A stretch of DNA of 64,000 nt from the NCBI GenBank assembly GCA_016234555.1, contig JACRBJ010000096.1, forward strand, positions 1-64,000, written 5' to 3'. This stretch comes from Chloroflexota bacterium (GTDB taxonomy: Bacteria > Chloroflexota > Anaerolineae > Anaerolineales > Villigracilaceae). The notes beneath the pieces are model-generated. The model saw only the letters and a program-made list of their open reading frames with translations, was not told where the DNA came from and ran no database searches. The position numbers and the translations under genes were made by a program. Every line of letters begins with the position of its first letter. Position 1 is the first letter of the stretch. Positions 49,974-58,282 of this stretch are shown piece after piece.

Positions 49974-49997
49974 AGGTTCTTACAACCTTTAGGGTCT
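49965..49997. repeat. AGACCCTAAAGGTT hairpin between neuA-like and neuB
   Basis: Perfect 14-bp stem AGACCCTAAAGGTT (49965-49978) with AACCTTTAGGGTCT (49984-49997), 6-nt loop. The stop codon of the NeuA-like gene (49971-49973) is inside the left arm. No T run, so it is not a normal terminator. Confidence 0.85.
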
Positions 49998-50013
49998 CAT
50001 CCAAGGAGAAAAA

Positions 50014-50895
50014 ATGGCTCGTGAAATCAAATTTGGAAAACGAATGATCGGCGACGGTCATCCCACATATATCATTGCAGAGGCGGGTATCAATCACAAC
50101 GGCGATTTGGACATCGCGAAGAAAATTATCGATGCCGCTGCCCACGCGGGCGCGGACGCGGTTAAGTTCCAGAAGCGCACCCCTGAAATCTGCACCCCGC
50201 CCGATCAGCAAAAGCAGATGCGCGAGACGCCCTGGGGCTACATCACCTATCTGGATTATCGTTACAAGGTCGAGTTCGACGAAGAACAGTACCGTGAGTT
50301 GGATCGTCATTGCAAGGAAAAAGGCATCGACTGGATGGTCTCGGTTTGGGACGAGCCTTCGGTGGATTTCATGGAGCAGTTCGACACGCCCGCCTACAAA
50401 CTCCCTTCTGCTTCGCTTACCGACCACAAACTGTTGAAGCACGTCCGCAAGACGGGCAAGCCCGTCATCATCTCGACGGGCATGTCCACGATGGAAGAAA
50501 TTCACAAGGGTGTGGATGCTGCCGGCGTGGATAACCTGGTCATCATGCACAGCACCAGCGCCTATCCCTGCCCGCCTGAGGAGTTGAACCTGCGGATGAT
50601 CGAGACCCTGCGCCGCGAATTCCCCGACACCCCCATCGGTTATTCTGGACACGAAGTTGGTCTTGTTCCCTCAGCCATTGCCGTGGCTTTGGGCGCGACC
50701 TCCGTCGAACGTCACATCACGCTCGACCGCGCCATGTGGGGCAGCGACCAGGCGGCTTCGGTGGAACCGGGCGGCTTCGAGAAACTGGTCAAGTACATCC
50801 GCGTGACCGAAGCCTCGCTCGGCGACGGCGTAAAGAAGGTTTACGAATCCGAAAAGGGTTCACTGAAGAAATTGCGCCGCGTGGTAAACGAATAA
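50014..50895 (+). CDS. neuB: NeuB-type nonulosonic acid synthase
   Basis: A 293-residue enzyme that condenses phosphoenolpyruvate with an N-acyl hexosamine to form a nonulosonic acid. The TIM-barrel motifs are clear: IIAEAGINHNGDLDIAKKII (about 20-39), AVKFQKR (about 49-55), STGMSTMEEI (about 155-164), HSTSAYPCP (about 178-186), GYSGHE (about 210-215) and ERHITLDRAMWGSD (about 234-247). The usual C-terminal antifreeze-like (SAF) domain of 50-60 residues is missing; the stop is followed by a palindrome. Substrate could be ManNAc, or a 2,4-diamino sugar given the LegB-like gene downstream. AAGGAG precedes the ATG. Confidence 0.9.
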   Translation: MAREIKFGKRMIGDGHPTYIIAEAGINHNGDLDIAKKIIDAAAHAGADAVKFQKRTPEICTPPDQQKQMRETPWGYITYLDYRYKVEFDEEQYRELDRHCKEKGIDWMVSVWDEPSVDFMEQFDTPAYKLPSASLTDHKLLKHVRKTGKPVIISTGMSTMEEIHKGVDAAGVDNLVIMHSTSAYPCPPEELNLRMIETLRREFPDTPIGYSGHEVGLVPSAIAVALGATSVERHITLDRAMWGSDQAASVEPGGFEKLVKYIRVTEASLGDGVKKVYESEKGSLKKLRRVVNE

Positions 50896-50902
50896 TTTAT
50901 TT

Positions 50903-50930
50903 GTAGGGGCGACTCGCGAGTCGCCCCTAC
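50903..50930. repeat. GTAGGGGCGACTCG perfect palindrome (family A)
   Basis: 28-bp perfect palindrome, GTAGGGGCGACTCG and its complement, 7 nt after the neuB stop. It lies exactly where the missing SAF domain would be expected. Confidence 0.92.
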
Positions 50931-50939
50931 GGTTGAATC

Positions 50940-51794
50940 ATGAATATCACCCAAAAACTCCGTCGATCATTACGTCCCGCAGGGAAAACCGCCCAGGCAA
51001 TTTTGCGCTGGAAGCGGTTCTCCTTCAACAATGCGCCGCCCATCTTTGGCAACTCCAAGCCCAAGAGCGGATCGCACCTGTTGCTGCAAATCCTCAACGG
51101 CTTTACGCAGATCATGCCCTACCGTTATGTGGATGCGGACCCGATTCGGACGATCAAAAAGGACGGTGGACGACGGATGGCGGATAGCATTGCATCTGAT
51201 TTACGAAGCGTCCCGCAGGGTGTGATTGGCTGGGGATATGTGGAAGCGTCGCCTGAGAATGTGGCTGTTCTGTGTCAGCCGAACCGCGTCAATTATTTCA
51301 TCTACCGCGATCCGCGCGACATGCTTGTCTCTCAGGTCTTCTTTGCCACCGACATGCACGAGGAACACGGGATGCATGCTTACTACAAGTCTTTGCCTGA
51401 TTTTGCGGCACGACTCAACGTGGCGATCACCGGCATCGACCGCGATGGGCTGAAAATGGTCAGCGTCAAGCAACGCTACGAAGGTGTCTTTCAATGGTTG
51501 AGACAGAAACATGTCATGTGCATCCGCTTCGAGGATTTGATCAACAACCGCGACGCCACGCTCACCGCCATGCTCGATGAAGTGGAAAAGACGGGGTACA
51601 AAATCCCGACTTCACGCGAGAAGGCTTTGTCTATTTTGGTGGACGCCATCCAGCCGAAGAAAAGTCACACCTTCCGCTCTGGAAAGACGGGCGGCTGGAG
51701 TCAACATTTCACCGAGGAACATAAGAAGTTATTCAAGGATGTGGCGGGGGATTTGCTGGTCAGGTTGGGATATGAGAAGGGGAATGATTGGTAA
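50940..51794 (+). CDS. Sulfotransferase family protein
   Basis: A 284-residue sulfotransferase. PAPS motifs: NSKPKSGSHLLLQILNGF (about 36-53) and YFIYRDPRDMLVSQVFF (about 117-133). HTFRSGKTGGWSQHFTEEHKKLF near the C-terminus is typical of the Sulfotransfer_1 group (RKG-like GxxGxW). It would sulfate a glycan or lipid; together with the gene at 39094 it is the second PAPS user near the PAPS synthase. No strong ribosome site is seen because the palindrome ends 10 nt upstream. Confidence 0.85.
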   Translation: MNITQKLRRSLRPAGKTAQAILRWKRFSFNNAPPIFGNSKPKSGSHLLLQILNGFTQIMPYRYVDADPIRTIKKDGGRRMADSIASDLRSVPQGVIGWGYVEASPENVAVLCQPNRVNYFIYRDPRDMLVSQVFFATDMHEEHGMHAYYKSLPDFAARLNVAITGIDRDGLKMVSVKQRYEGVFQWLRQKHVMCIRFEDLINNRDATLTAMLDEVEKTGYKIPTSREKALSILVDAIQPKKSHTFRSGKTGGWSQHFTEEHKKLFKDVAGDLLVRLGYEKGNDW

Positions 51795-51855
51795 GTTATC
51801 CCCGAATCTCGAAGTTCCGCTTCGCGAAAACTCGGAAGTCTGCTTTTGGCAGGTT

Positions 51856-53529
51856 ATGATGAAAAAAGTTTTTCATTGCACATTCCTGTTCTTTTTTACT
51901 CTCTCTGCCTGTTCCACTCCCACCTCAATAACCCCCACAGATACTCCAGTTCCTCCAATACCGACGCTCACCCAGACGCCTGTCCCAACAGCCACAATTG
52001 GAATTCCCACTTTCACCGCCACGCCCCAGCCTGATTTTGGCGATCATCCCGCCTTTCTTGCGTGGCCCCTGCCGGCAAGAATTGGCTTGGCGCGGATATC
52101 GCAGTATCCCAATACGCCGTGGACATGGAATTATCTCGGCTTGAACGAAGGCTACCAATGCCCGCCGATGTTCGGCTATTTGGAACTTTCGTATGACTAC
52201 TGGCGCGATATATCCATCCCAATTGAGCAGGATCAGGCGCAGGCTGACCCCCACAATTTTCAAATGATCGAATGTTATACAACAGGCGGCGCTGTGGACA
52301 AGCGCGGACATGAAGGCACGGATATTAAAGCGCCCGCCGATACGCCCGTTTACGCCGTTGCCGATGGAAAAATTGCGGGATGGCGGCTGAACGGACTGAA
52401 CAGCATGATGGTGTTGAAGCATTGTCCCGGCGGCGACTGGGATGCTCAAAACCAATGCAGCGGCACAAAGTGGTACACAACCTACATGCACCTCGTTCTC
52501 GATGAGGAATTATTCGTGGAAAACCTCGACGTTGCACAGGGCGACACGCTTGGCGCAATTTACAATCAGGGCGATAACTCGCACCTGCATTTCGAGGTCG
52601 GCTTGGACAAGCGTAGTTACGAAAATTTCGTCAACCCCTGGGGGCGCGACAAAGCTCCCTGGCTGGGATGTATGTGGCTCGATCAATCGCTCTGCCCGTT
52701 CCCCGACCCAAACACAAATCGTGTTGCGTTTCTTGCAGGCTCATCCTTGTCCATCAGGCAGGGCGGATCGATGATTGCCATCCGCGACGTGCAGGATTTG
52801 AAGAAGATTTGGCTGTGGAAGGATCGCATCGCGCTGTTGGATTCTCAGGGCAGGTTGTTCCTCCGCGATGGCAGATTCAACACGGGAGAGGATTCCGCCC
52901 GGGGTTGGATTCTGTTTGCGGAGAATGTCGGCGACTTTGGGATTGCCGATCGACGCGCCGCGATTCTCGATGTCGGCGGGAATCTTTTCGTCAACGAAAC
53001 GAATCAGCCCGCGGGGTGGATTCGGCTGGCTGAAAACGTCCGCGCGTTCTCGATATCAAATCAGCGCGTTGGCTATCTCACAAAAAATGGTGAACTGTAT
53101 GCCAGGGAGGGAAGTTTTGATGGCGAATGGATTCCACTTGCCAGAGGCGTATCCGCGTTCCAGTTGACCGACAACCGCATCGCCATTGCGGATTCACAAG
53201 GCAGTCTCTTCGTCAACGAAGGTGAGGCTCGCGCGGAGTGGAAGCAGATGGCGGAGCGCGTCCAGGCTTTTCAGTTGACCAACCTGCGGGTGGGCGTACT
53301 CGACGCGGAAGGTAATCTACAGGTCAAGGAGGGAAACCTGCGCGCGGAATGGGTTCGGGTTGCAAAGAATGTTATTTCGTTTCAGCTATCGAACTATCGC
53401 ATGGTGGTTCGCGGCGCAGACGGGACGTTCAAATATCAGGAGGGGAATCTGTATCAGCCCTTGAGCGACCTTCCATCTGATTTGCAGTCGGCAGTTTTGA
53501 ACGACGAACAGCCTGTTTTCCTGCCGTAA
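51856..53529 (+). CDS. M23 peptidase lipoprotein with 37-residue repeats
   Basis: A 557-residue lipoprotein: signal with lipobox LSAC (Cys19), Thr/Pro linker to about 60, then an M23/LytM-type metallopeptidase with zinc site His152 and Asp156 (GHEGTD), His212, and HLH at 243-245. It should cut peptidoglycan peptides or act as a cell-wall hydrolase scaffold. The C-terminal third holds five tandem repeats of 37 residues (about 355-540) with pattern AxxVxxFxxxxxR...D..GxLxxxEG......W, which suggests a beta-propeller or lectin-like wall-binding part. The start is ATG 51856 or 51859; the longer frame is translated from the sulfotransferase gene region. Confidence 0.85.
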   Translation: MMKKVFHCTFLFFFTLSACSTPTSITPTDTPVPPIPTLTQTPVPTATIGIPTFTATPQPDFGDHPAFLAWPLPARIGLARISQYPNTPWTWNYLGLNEGYQCPPMFGYLELSYDYWRDISIPIEQDQAQADPHNFQMIECYTTGGAVDKRGHEGTDIKAPADTPVYAVADGKIAGWRLNGLNSMMVLKHCPGGDWDAQNQCSGTKWYTTYMHLVLDEELFVENLDVAQGDTLGAIYNQGDNSHLHFEVGLDKRSYENFVNPWGRDKAPWLGCMWLDQSLCPFPDPNTNRVAFLAGSSLSIRQGGSMIAIRDVQDLKKIWLWKDRIALLDSQGRLFLRDGRFNTGEDSARGWILFAENVGDFGIADRRAAILDVGGNLFVNETNQPAGWIRLAENVRAFSISNQRVGYLTKNGELYAREGSFDGEWIPLARGVSAFQLTDNRIAIADSQGSLFVNEGEARAEWKQMAERVQAFQLTNLRVGVLDAEGNLQVKEGNLRAEWVRVAKNVISFQLSNYRMVVRGADGTFKYQEGNLYQPLSDLPSDLQSAVLNDEQPVFLP

Positions 53530-53575
53530 ACAATCGAATCGTCCTCTCGTTTCGTACAGTATAATCATCCTCGCC

Positions 53576-53692
53576 ATGTTCAAAGAATTCTTTGCCCGGC
53601 GTATCAAACGCGGATTCACCCGCGGACTCAACAATCTCAAAATTTCTTGCGTCACAAAGCAGGTTGACGGAAGCCCCAGCCAGGAATTTTAG
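53576..53692 (+). CDS. Possible small basic protein
   Basis: A 38-residue ORF beginning MFKEFFARRIKRGFTRGLNN and stopping 2 nt before the next gene. A TATAAT lies at 53560-53565, only 11 nt before the ATG, and no Shine-Dalgarno is present, so the TATAAT may in fact drive the epimerase gene. It could be a leader peptide, a remnant of a longer gene, or chance. Confidence 0.3.
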   Translation: MFKEFFARRIKRGFTRGLNNLKISCVTKQVDGSPSQEF

Positions 53693-53694
53693 CC

Positions 53695-54630
53695 ATGACC
53701 AAGTCGCTTATCACGGGCGCGTCCGGCTTTGTCGGCGCACATTTGACCAATCAGCTCATGTCGTCCGGTTGGGACGTCGCCGGGTATGACCTGCGGAAGC
53801 CGTCCCACTCCAAAATTCCCTGCTTTACCGGCGACCTTCATCGGGGAGAGGGAGTGTTGCAGGCGCTTAAGGAATTTCAACCCGATTCGATCTTTCATCT
53901 TGCCGGGATATTGAAATCGGAAAAACCGGAAACATTCTATGATGTGCATGTACTGGGTGCGCTGGCGCTTTTCGAAGCGATCGTCGAAGCCGGCTTGCGT
54001 TCCACAATCGTCCTTGCAGGCTCGAGCGCGGTCTACGGTTCCGGAATGGGTAAAAGGCCCATCACCGAATCTTTTAAGCCGTGCCCGGTCACACATTATG
54101 CGGTTAGCAAACTCGCCCAGGAACAGATTGCCTTGCGGTATTTTGCAGCCTTTCACCTTCCGGTAATTTGTGTGCGGACTTTCAATTTACTGGGACCCGG
54201 TCTTTCTCCCAACATGGCGCCTTCCGCATTTGCCAGGCAGATTGCCCAGGCTGAAAAAGCCGGCAAACCAGCCAAAATATCCACAGGCGACCTTTCAGCC
54301 CAGCGGGATTATTTGGACATCCGGGACGCGGTCCGCGCGTATGCCTTGCTCGCCGAACACGGAAAGGCGGGTCAGACTTATAATGTGTGTTCGGGACAGG
54401 CTGTTTCCATCCAATATTGCCTTCAAATTTTGCTGGATGAAGCCAGAATCCCAGTCGAGGCGGTTTTGGACCCATTGCGGGTGCAAAGGCAGGATGTTCC
54501 TGTTCAAGTGGGCAGCGCAAAGAAAATCCAGCAATTGACCGGCTGGAAACCTGAAATCGATGTAAAACAGTCCCTTGTGGATTTGCTGAATGACTGGCGT
54601 GAAAAAATAAACAGGGAAAACAACTTATGA
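53695..54630 (+). CDS. NAD-dependent sugar epimerase/dehydratase (extended SDR)
   Basis: A 311-residue extended SDR acting on a nucleotide sugar. Seen: TGASGFVGAHL (about 7-17), SSAVYG (about 109-114) and the catalytic pair in YAVSK (about 134-138). DYLDIRDAVRAYALLAEHG is also typical. The reaction (epimerase, dehydratase or reductase) cannot be told. It overlaps the LegB-like gene by 4 nt (ATGA), so the two are translated together and may act on the same sugar. Confidence 0.85.
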   Translation: MTKSLITGASGFVGAHLTNQLMSSGWDVAGYDLRKPSHSKIPCFTGDLHRGEGVLQALKEFQPDSIFHLAGILKSEKPETFYDVHVLGALALFEAIVEAGLRSTIVLAGSSAVYGSGMGKRPITESFKPCPVTHYAVSKLAQEQIALRYFAAFHLPVICVRTFNLLGPGLSPNMAPSAFARQIAQAEKAGKPAKISTGDLSAQRDYLDIRDAVRAYALLAEHGKAGQTYNVCSGQAVSIQYCLQILLDEARIPVEAVLDPLRVQRQDVPVQVGSAKKIQQLTGWKPEIDVKQSLVDLLNDWREKINRENNL

Positions 54631-55616
54631 ATTGGAATGATAAAAAAGTTCTTGTAACCGGCGCTGGCGGCTTTATCGCCAGTCATCTTGTGGAACGTCT
54701 GGTGGAAGTGGGGGCGCAGGTTCGCGCCTTTGTCCGCTACAACTCCCGGAACGAAGTGGGAATGCTGAAAACGGTTTCGCCTGACGTGTTCTCCCGGATC
54801 GAGATTGTGCGCGGCGATTTGCGGGATGTGGAGGCGGTGAAGAATGCCGTTCGTGGAATGGATACGGTATTTCACCTTGGCGCATTGATTGCGATTCCAT
54901 ATTCCTACGTGAATCCGCGCGAAGTCGTGGATGTAAACGTGATGGGCACCTTGAATGTGTTGCTGGCTGCCCGCGATGTTGGTGTGCGCCGCGTGGTTCA
55001 TACCTCCACGAGCGAGGTGTATGGCACGGCGCGATATGTCCCCATCGATGAGGCGCATCCGCTCCAGGGACAATCCCCTTATTCGGCGAGCAAGATCGGC
55101 GCGGACAGGATTGCCGAGAGCTTTTATCGTTCGTTCGATTTGCCGGTAGTGACTCTGCGCCCGTTCAATACGTATGGTCCGCGCCAGTCTGCGCGCGCGG
55201 TGATTCCCACCATCATCACCCAGGCTTTGACCCGTGATGAGGTAAAGCTCGGCAGTCTGGAACCGTCGCGCGATTTCACCTTCGTTGTCGATACAGTCAG
55301 GGGCTTCATGGCTGCGGCTGAAGCAGACGATGTGCTGGGTGAGGAGGTCAATCTTGGGAATGACAATACGATTCGGATCGGCGACCTAGCGCAGAAGATT
55401 TTCGACATCATTGGCAAAACCCCATCCATTGTCACCGATGCGCAGAGAATCAGGCCGGGAAAAAGCGAAGTAATGAAGCTTTGGGCGTCGAACAAAAAGG
55501 CGAAGGAGAGGATCGGCTGGGAACCGAGCATTTCACTGGACGAGGGGCTGAGACAAACCATTGAGTGGATATCCGCCCACCTCGACCTGTATCGCCCCGA
55601 CCAATATACAGTTTAG
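54627..55616 (+). CDS. UDP-sugar 4,6-dehydratase, LegB-like
   Basis: A 329-residue extended SDR. Motifs: VTGAGGFIASHLVERL (about 10-25), LIAIPYSYVNPREVVDVNVMGT (about 89-110), HTSTSEVYGTA (about 126-136) and YSASK (about 152-156), with SRDFTFVVDTV near 210. Length and the IPYSY/STSEVYGTA pattern resemble LegB, the UDP-GlcNAc C4,6-dehydratase that begins legionaminic-acid synthesis; I judge this from memory. With NeuB and a CMP-transferase nearby, a diamino nonulosonic acid is plausible. An aminotransferase (LegC) and hydrolase (LegG) are not in the window. Confidence 0.78.
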   Translation: MNWNDKKVLVTGAGGFIASHLVERLVEVGAQVRAFVRYNSRNEVGMLKTVSPDVFSRIEIVRGDLRDVEAVKNAVRGMDTVFHLGALIAIPYSYVNPREVVDVNVMGTLNVLLAARDVGVRRVVHTSTSEVYGTARYVPIDEAHPLQGQSPYSASKIGADRIAESFYRSFDLPVVTLRPFNTYGPRQSARAVIPTIITQALTRDEVKLGSLEPSRDFTFVVDTVRGFMAAAEADDVLGEEVNLGNDNTIRIGDLAQKIFDIIGKTPSIVTDAQRIRPGKSEVMKLWASNKKAKERIGWEPSISLDEGLRQTIEWISAHLDLYRPDQYTV

Positions 55617-55627
55617 GAAAAAAAACA

Positions 55628-56338
55628 ATGCGCGCTGTTATTCTTGCCGGCGGCAAAGGCACACGCCTCGCCCCATATACAACCGTACTTCCCAAACCGC
55701 TCATGCCGATCGGTGAAATGCCGATCCTGGAGGTTGTCATTCGGCAGCTTGTCCGCCATCATTTCGATGAATTGACCCTTGCCGTCGGTTATCTTGCGGA
55801 ATTGTTGATGGCGTACTGCGGGGACGGCAGTAAGTTCAACGCGAAGCTGGACTATTCCCGCGAAGAGCAGCCCCTGGGGACGGCTGGTCCGCTGGCGCTT
55901 GTGCCGAACCTGAATGACACCTTCCTGGTGATGAACGGCGACCTGTTGACCACCATCGACTACGGCGCCATGCTCAAATATCACCGCGAACGTGGTGCGA
56001 TTGCAACGGTTGCCTGTTACCAGCGCGATGTGAAAATTGACCTCGGCGTGATCGAAATAAGCCCGGATAATTGGGTCTCGAAATACATTGAAAAACCCAC
56101 CTATCATTATTCGGTAAGCATGGGTATCTATATTTTTGAACCCACGGTACTTCAATTCATACCTAGAGACCGGCGGTTGGACCTGCCGGAACTGGTTACC
56201 AAACTTCAGGATGCGGGAGAACGGGTCAATGTTTTCAAGTTTGAGGGATACTGGCTGGATATCGGACGGCATGATGATTACGAAAAAGCCATAGACGAAT
56301 TTACAAAACATCGTCAGGAGTTCCTGAAGGAGGAATAA
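55628..56338 (+). CDS. Sugar-1-phosphate nucleotidyltransferase
   Basis: A 236-residue NTP-transferase. Signature LAGGKGTRLAPYTTVLPKPL (about 6-25), then MNGDLLTTIDY (about 104-114) and FEGYWLDIGRHDDYEKA near the C-terminus. It makes an NDP-sugar from a sugar phosphate; length fits the short GlcN-1-P/Man-1-P guanylyltransferase types such as PtmE or HddC, but the nucleotide is not certain. There is no C-terminal left-handed helix domain, so it is not GlmU-like. ATG 55628 gives the standard N-terminus. It follows the LegB-like gene after 11 nt. Confidence 0.87.
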   Translation: MRAVILAGGKGTRLAPYTTVLPKPLMPIGEMPILEVVIRQLVRHHFDELTLAVGYLAELLMAYCGDGSKFNAKLDYSREEQPLGTAGPLALVPNLNDTFLVMNGDLLTTIDYGAMLKYHRERGAIATVACYQRDVKIDLGVIEISPDNWVSKYIEKPTYHYSVSMGIYIFEPTVLQFIPRDRRLDLPELVTKLQDAGERVNVFKFEGYWLDIGRHDDYEKAIDEFTKHRQEFLKEE

Positions 56339-56367
56339 GCCCCATCATTTTTTAGGGATCATCGAAT

Positions 56368-57477
56368 ATGAGAATTGCATATGTAACCATAAATGTTGCT
56401 GTAAAAATTATGACCGGTGGGGTCGGGGCAAAGATCAAGAGGCAGGTTTCGTTGTGGAAGGATAAGGGTCATATTGTAAAAATATTCATGTTGACGCCCG
56501 AAATCGTTCCGATTCCGGATTCGGAGCAGTTTGTTTTCAAGCCCCTGGTTAATGCTTTTTTTCTAAAGTTTCTTGCGCGGGAAATTTCACGTTCGCAAAA
56601 TTTGATCAAGATGATTGTTGCAATAAAAGCTTTCCAGCCCGATATTATTTATTTACGCTTTGGGTTGTACACCCTTCCCCTACACAGGTTGTTCAAGATT
56701 GCCCCTGTTGCCTTGGAGGTAAATTCAAACGATCTGGAAGAGTATCGAACCCGCGGGGCTTTTTTTTACTGGCTAAATCGCCTGACGCGTGGAATTGTGT
56801 TTTCGCTTTCCGCAGCCCTGGTTCCGGTGAGCCAGACATTGGCGGACACAAATGCGGGCTATGGAAAGCCAGCTTGTGTTGTTTCCAACGGAATTGACCT
56901 TGATGCATACCAGCCGTTGCCTGCTCCGAAAAACGATACTCCGGTCTTGACTGCGATCGGTTCGCCAGGAATGATCTGGCATGGTATGGACAAGTTGTTT
57001 CCCCTTGCGAGGCGTTTTCCTGATATTACGATCAATATCATTGGCTACGGGCCGGAGGATTTTTCGGAAACTGCTCCCTCCAATTTACATCTCCATGGTT
57101 ATCTGAGTCACAGTGAGATCAGGGAAATACTTGCCAATACCGACGTGGCATTTAGCACGCTTGCTTTGCATCGCAAAAAAATGAACGAGAACCCGGCATT
57201 GAAGGTGCGTGAGGCGGTGGCGTACGGAATTCCGGTCATCATGGCAGAGCGCGATGCTGATTTGGCAAATGTGGCTTCCACATGTTTTTTGTTTCTGCCA
57301 AATACGGAAGACAATGTAAAGCTTTACGCGGATGCCATCCGTGAATTTGCGTATAGCTCCATGGGTCGACGGATTGAACGCGAATTAATTGCTCCCTTTA
57401 TTGATCAACGGCTAAAAGAGGAAAAGCGACTTGCCTTTTTTGAGGAAATGATAAACCTTGGCAAGTCCCGGAAATAA
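56368..57477 (+). CDS. Family 4-like glycosyltransferase
   Basis: A 369-residue GT-B enzyme. N-terminal MRIAYVTINVAVKIMTGGVG with a donor-side loop, VSNGIDLDAYQPL (about 170-182), and the C-terminal ALKVREAVAYGIPVIMAE (about 275-292) with the Glu-containing nucleotide-sugar motif. Local base use is more AT-rich than in neighbouring genes (for example aaaatta, tttttttt stretches), which may indicate later transfer. It is last of the plus-strand glycan run and ends 16 nt before a convergent gene. Confidence 0.83.
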   Translation: MRIAYVTINVAVKIMTGGVGAKIKRQVSLWKDKGHIVKIFMLTPEIVPIPDSEQFVFKPLVNAFFLKFLAREISRSQNLIKMIVAIKAFQPDIIYLRFGLYTLPLHRLFKIAPVALEVNSNDLEEYRTRGAFFYWLNRLTRGIVFSLSAALVPVSQTLADTNAGYGKPACVVSNGIDLDAYQPLPAPKNDTPVLTAIGSPGMIWHGMDKLFPLARRFPDITINIIGYGPEDFSETAPSNLHLHGYLSHSEIREILANTDVAFSTLALHRKKMNENPALKVREAVAYGIPVIMAERDADLANVASTCFLFLPNTEDNVKLYADAIREFAYSSMGRRIERELIAPFIDQRLKEEKRLAFFEEMINLGKSRK

Positions 57478-57493
57478 TTGGAAGTAAAACCTG

Positions 57494-58195
57494 CTAGAAC
57501 ATCAACCATCCCATCACAGCCGCAACCACCGTTGCGGTGATGTTGTCCACATCCTTGAAGGGCAGGGACTCGACGATCGTTGTGCCGAGCGCAATCCACA
57601 TCAAAGGCAGGAGGTAGGTGGAAAACGGCGCGGCGAAAATCCCAGCCTGAACGTAGACAAACATCACCAGCGCGGAGAGAATCCAGCCGCCGGCGAAGAC
57701 ACCGATCGAACCCGCGATGGATTTTTTCTCGCTCCACGAAAGTTTCGGCGACTTCACATTCCGCCCGATCATATCCGCGATGCCGTCACCGCCGCAGAGC
57801 ATCATCAACGCCACGATGCCGACGGGGGAGTCCTTCCAGAAGAGCAGGGTCAATGCCACGAACATGATTCCGTAGAACAGCGGTCCGCGCAGGATTTCCT
57901 TCGGGTCGCCCGTGCGCGACATCGCCTTAACCGAAGCCTCATCCTTGATCACACCAAGTCCGATCAACGCGAACTGAACAGTGATCGAAAGCGGAACCAG
58001 AGCCGCCAGCCAGCGCGCTTCAGGCGCGTTATCGAACATCAGCCAGCAGAGCACAAACAGCGGTCCCGTCCCGATGTGGATGACCTTGCGACTCGTCCTG
58101 CTGTCCATCCAGCCGCGGTGGGCGATGAAATCCATGAGACGCAGGAACGACAACGCGAGTACAAAGGTGACGGCAAGGGCGATGTAGTTATTCAC
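57494..58195 (-). CDS. Phytol/dolichol-kinase-like membrane protein
   Basis: A 233-residue integral membrane protein with about seven helices. The motifs SRKVIHIGTGPLF (about 36-48), CGGDGIADMIGRN (about 140-152), WSEKKSIAGSIG (about 159-170) and ESLPFKDVDNITATV (about 210-224) match the SEC59/DGK1/VTE5 CTP-dependent lipid kinase group, related to phosphatidate cytidylyltransferases. It may phosphorylate a prenol or diacylglycerol-like lipid. The start is GTG 58195 with AGGAG upstream. Convergent with the glycosyltransferase gene; a polyprenol role for the glycan region is possible. Confidence 0.82.
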   Translation of the reverse strand: MNNYIALAVTFVLALSFLRLMDFIAHRGWMDSRTSRKVIHIGTGPLFVLCWLMFDNAPEARWLAALVPLSITVQFALIGLGVIKDEASVKAMSRTGDPKEILRGPLFYGIMFVALTLLFWKDSPVGIVALMMLCGGDGIADMIGRNVKSPKLSWSEKKSIAGSIGVFAGGWILSALVMFVYVQAGIFAAPFSTYLLPLMWIALGTTIVESLPFKDVDNITATVVAAVMGWLMF

Positions 58196-58282
58196 TTGAG
58201 ACTCCTGTGGCAGGGTGATGATGTTCCCGCGATTATACCCACGACGGGCGGACCGGTGGTTTTTCTATGCTAGAATCGCCCC

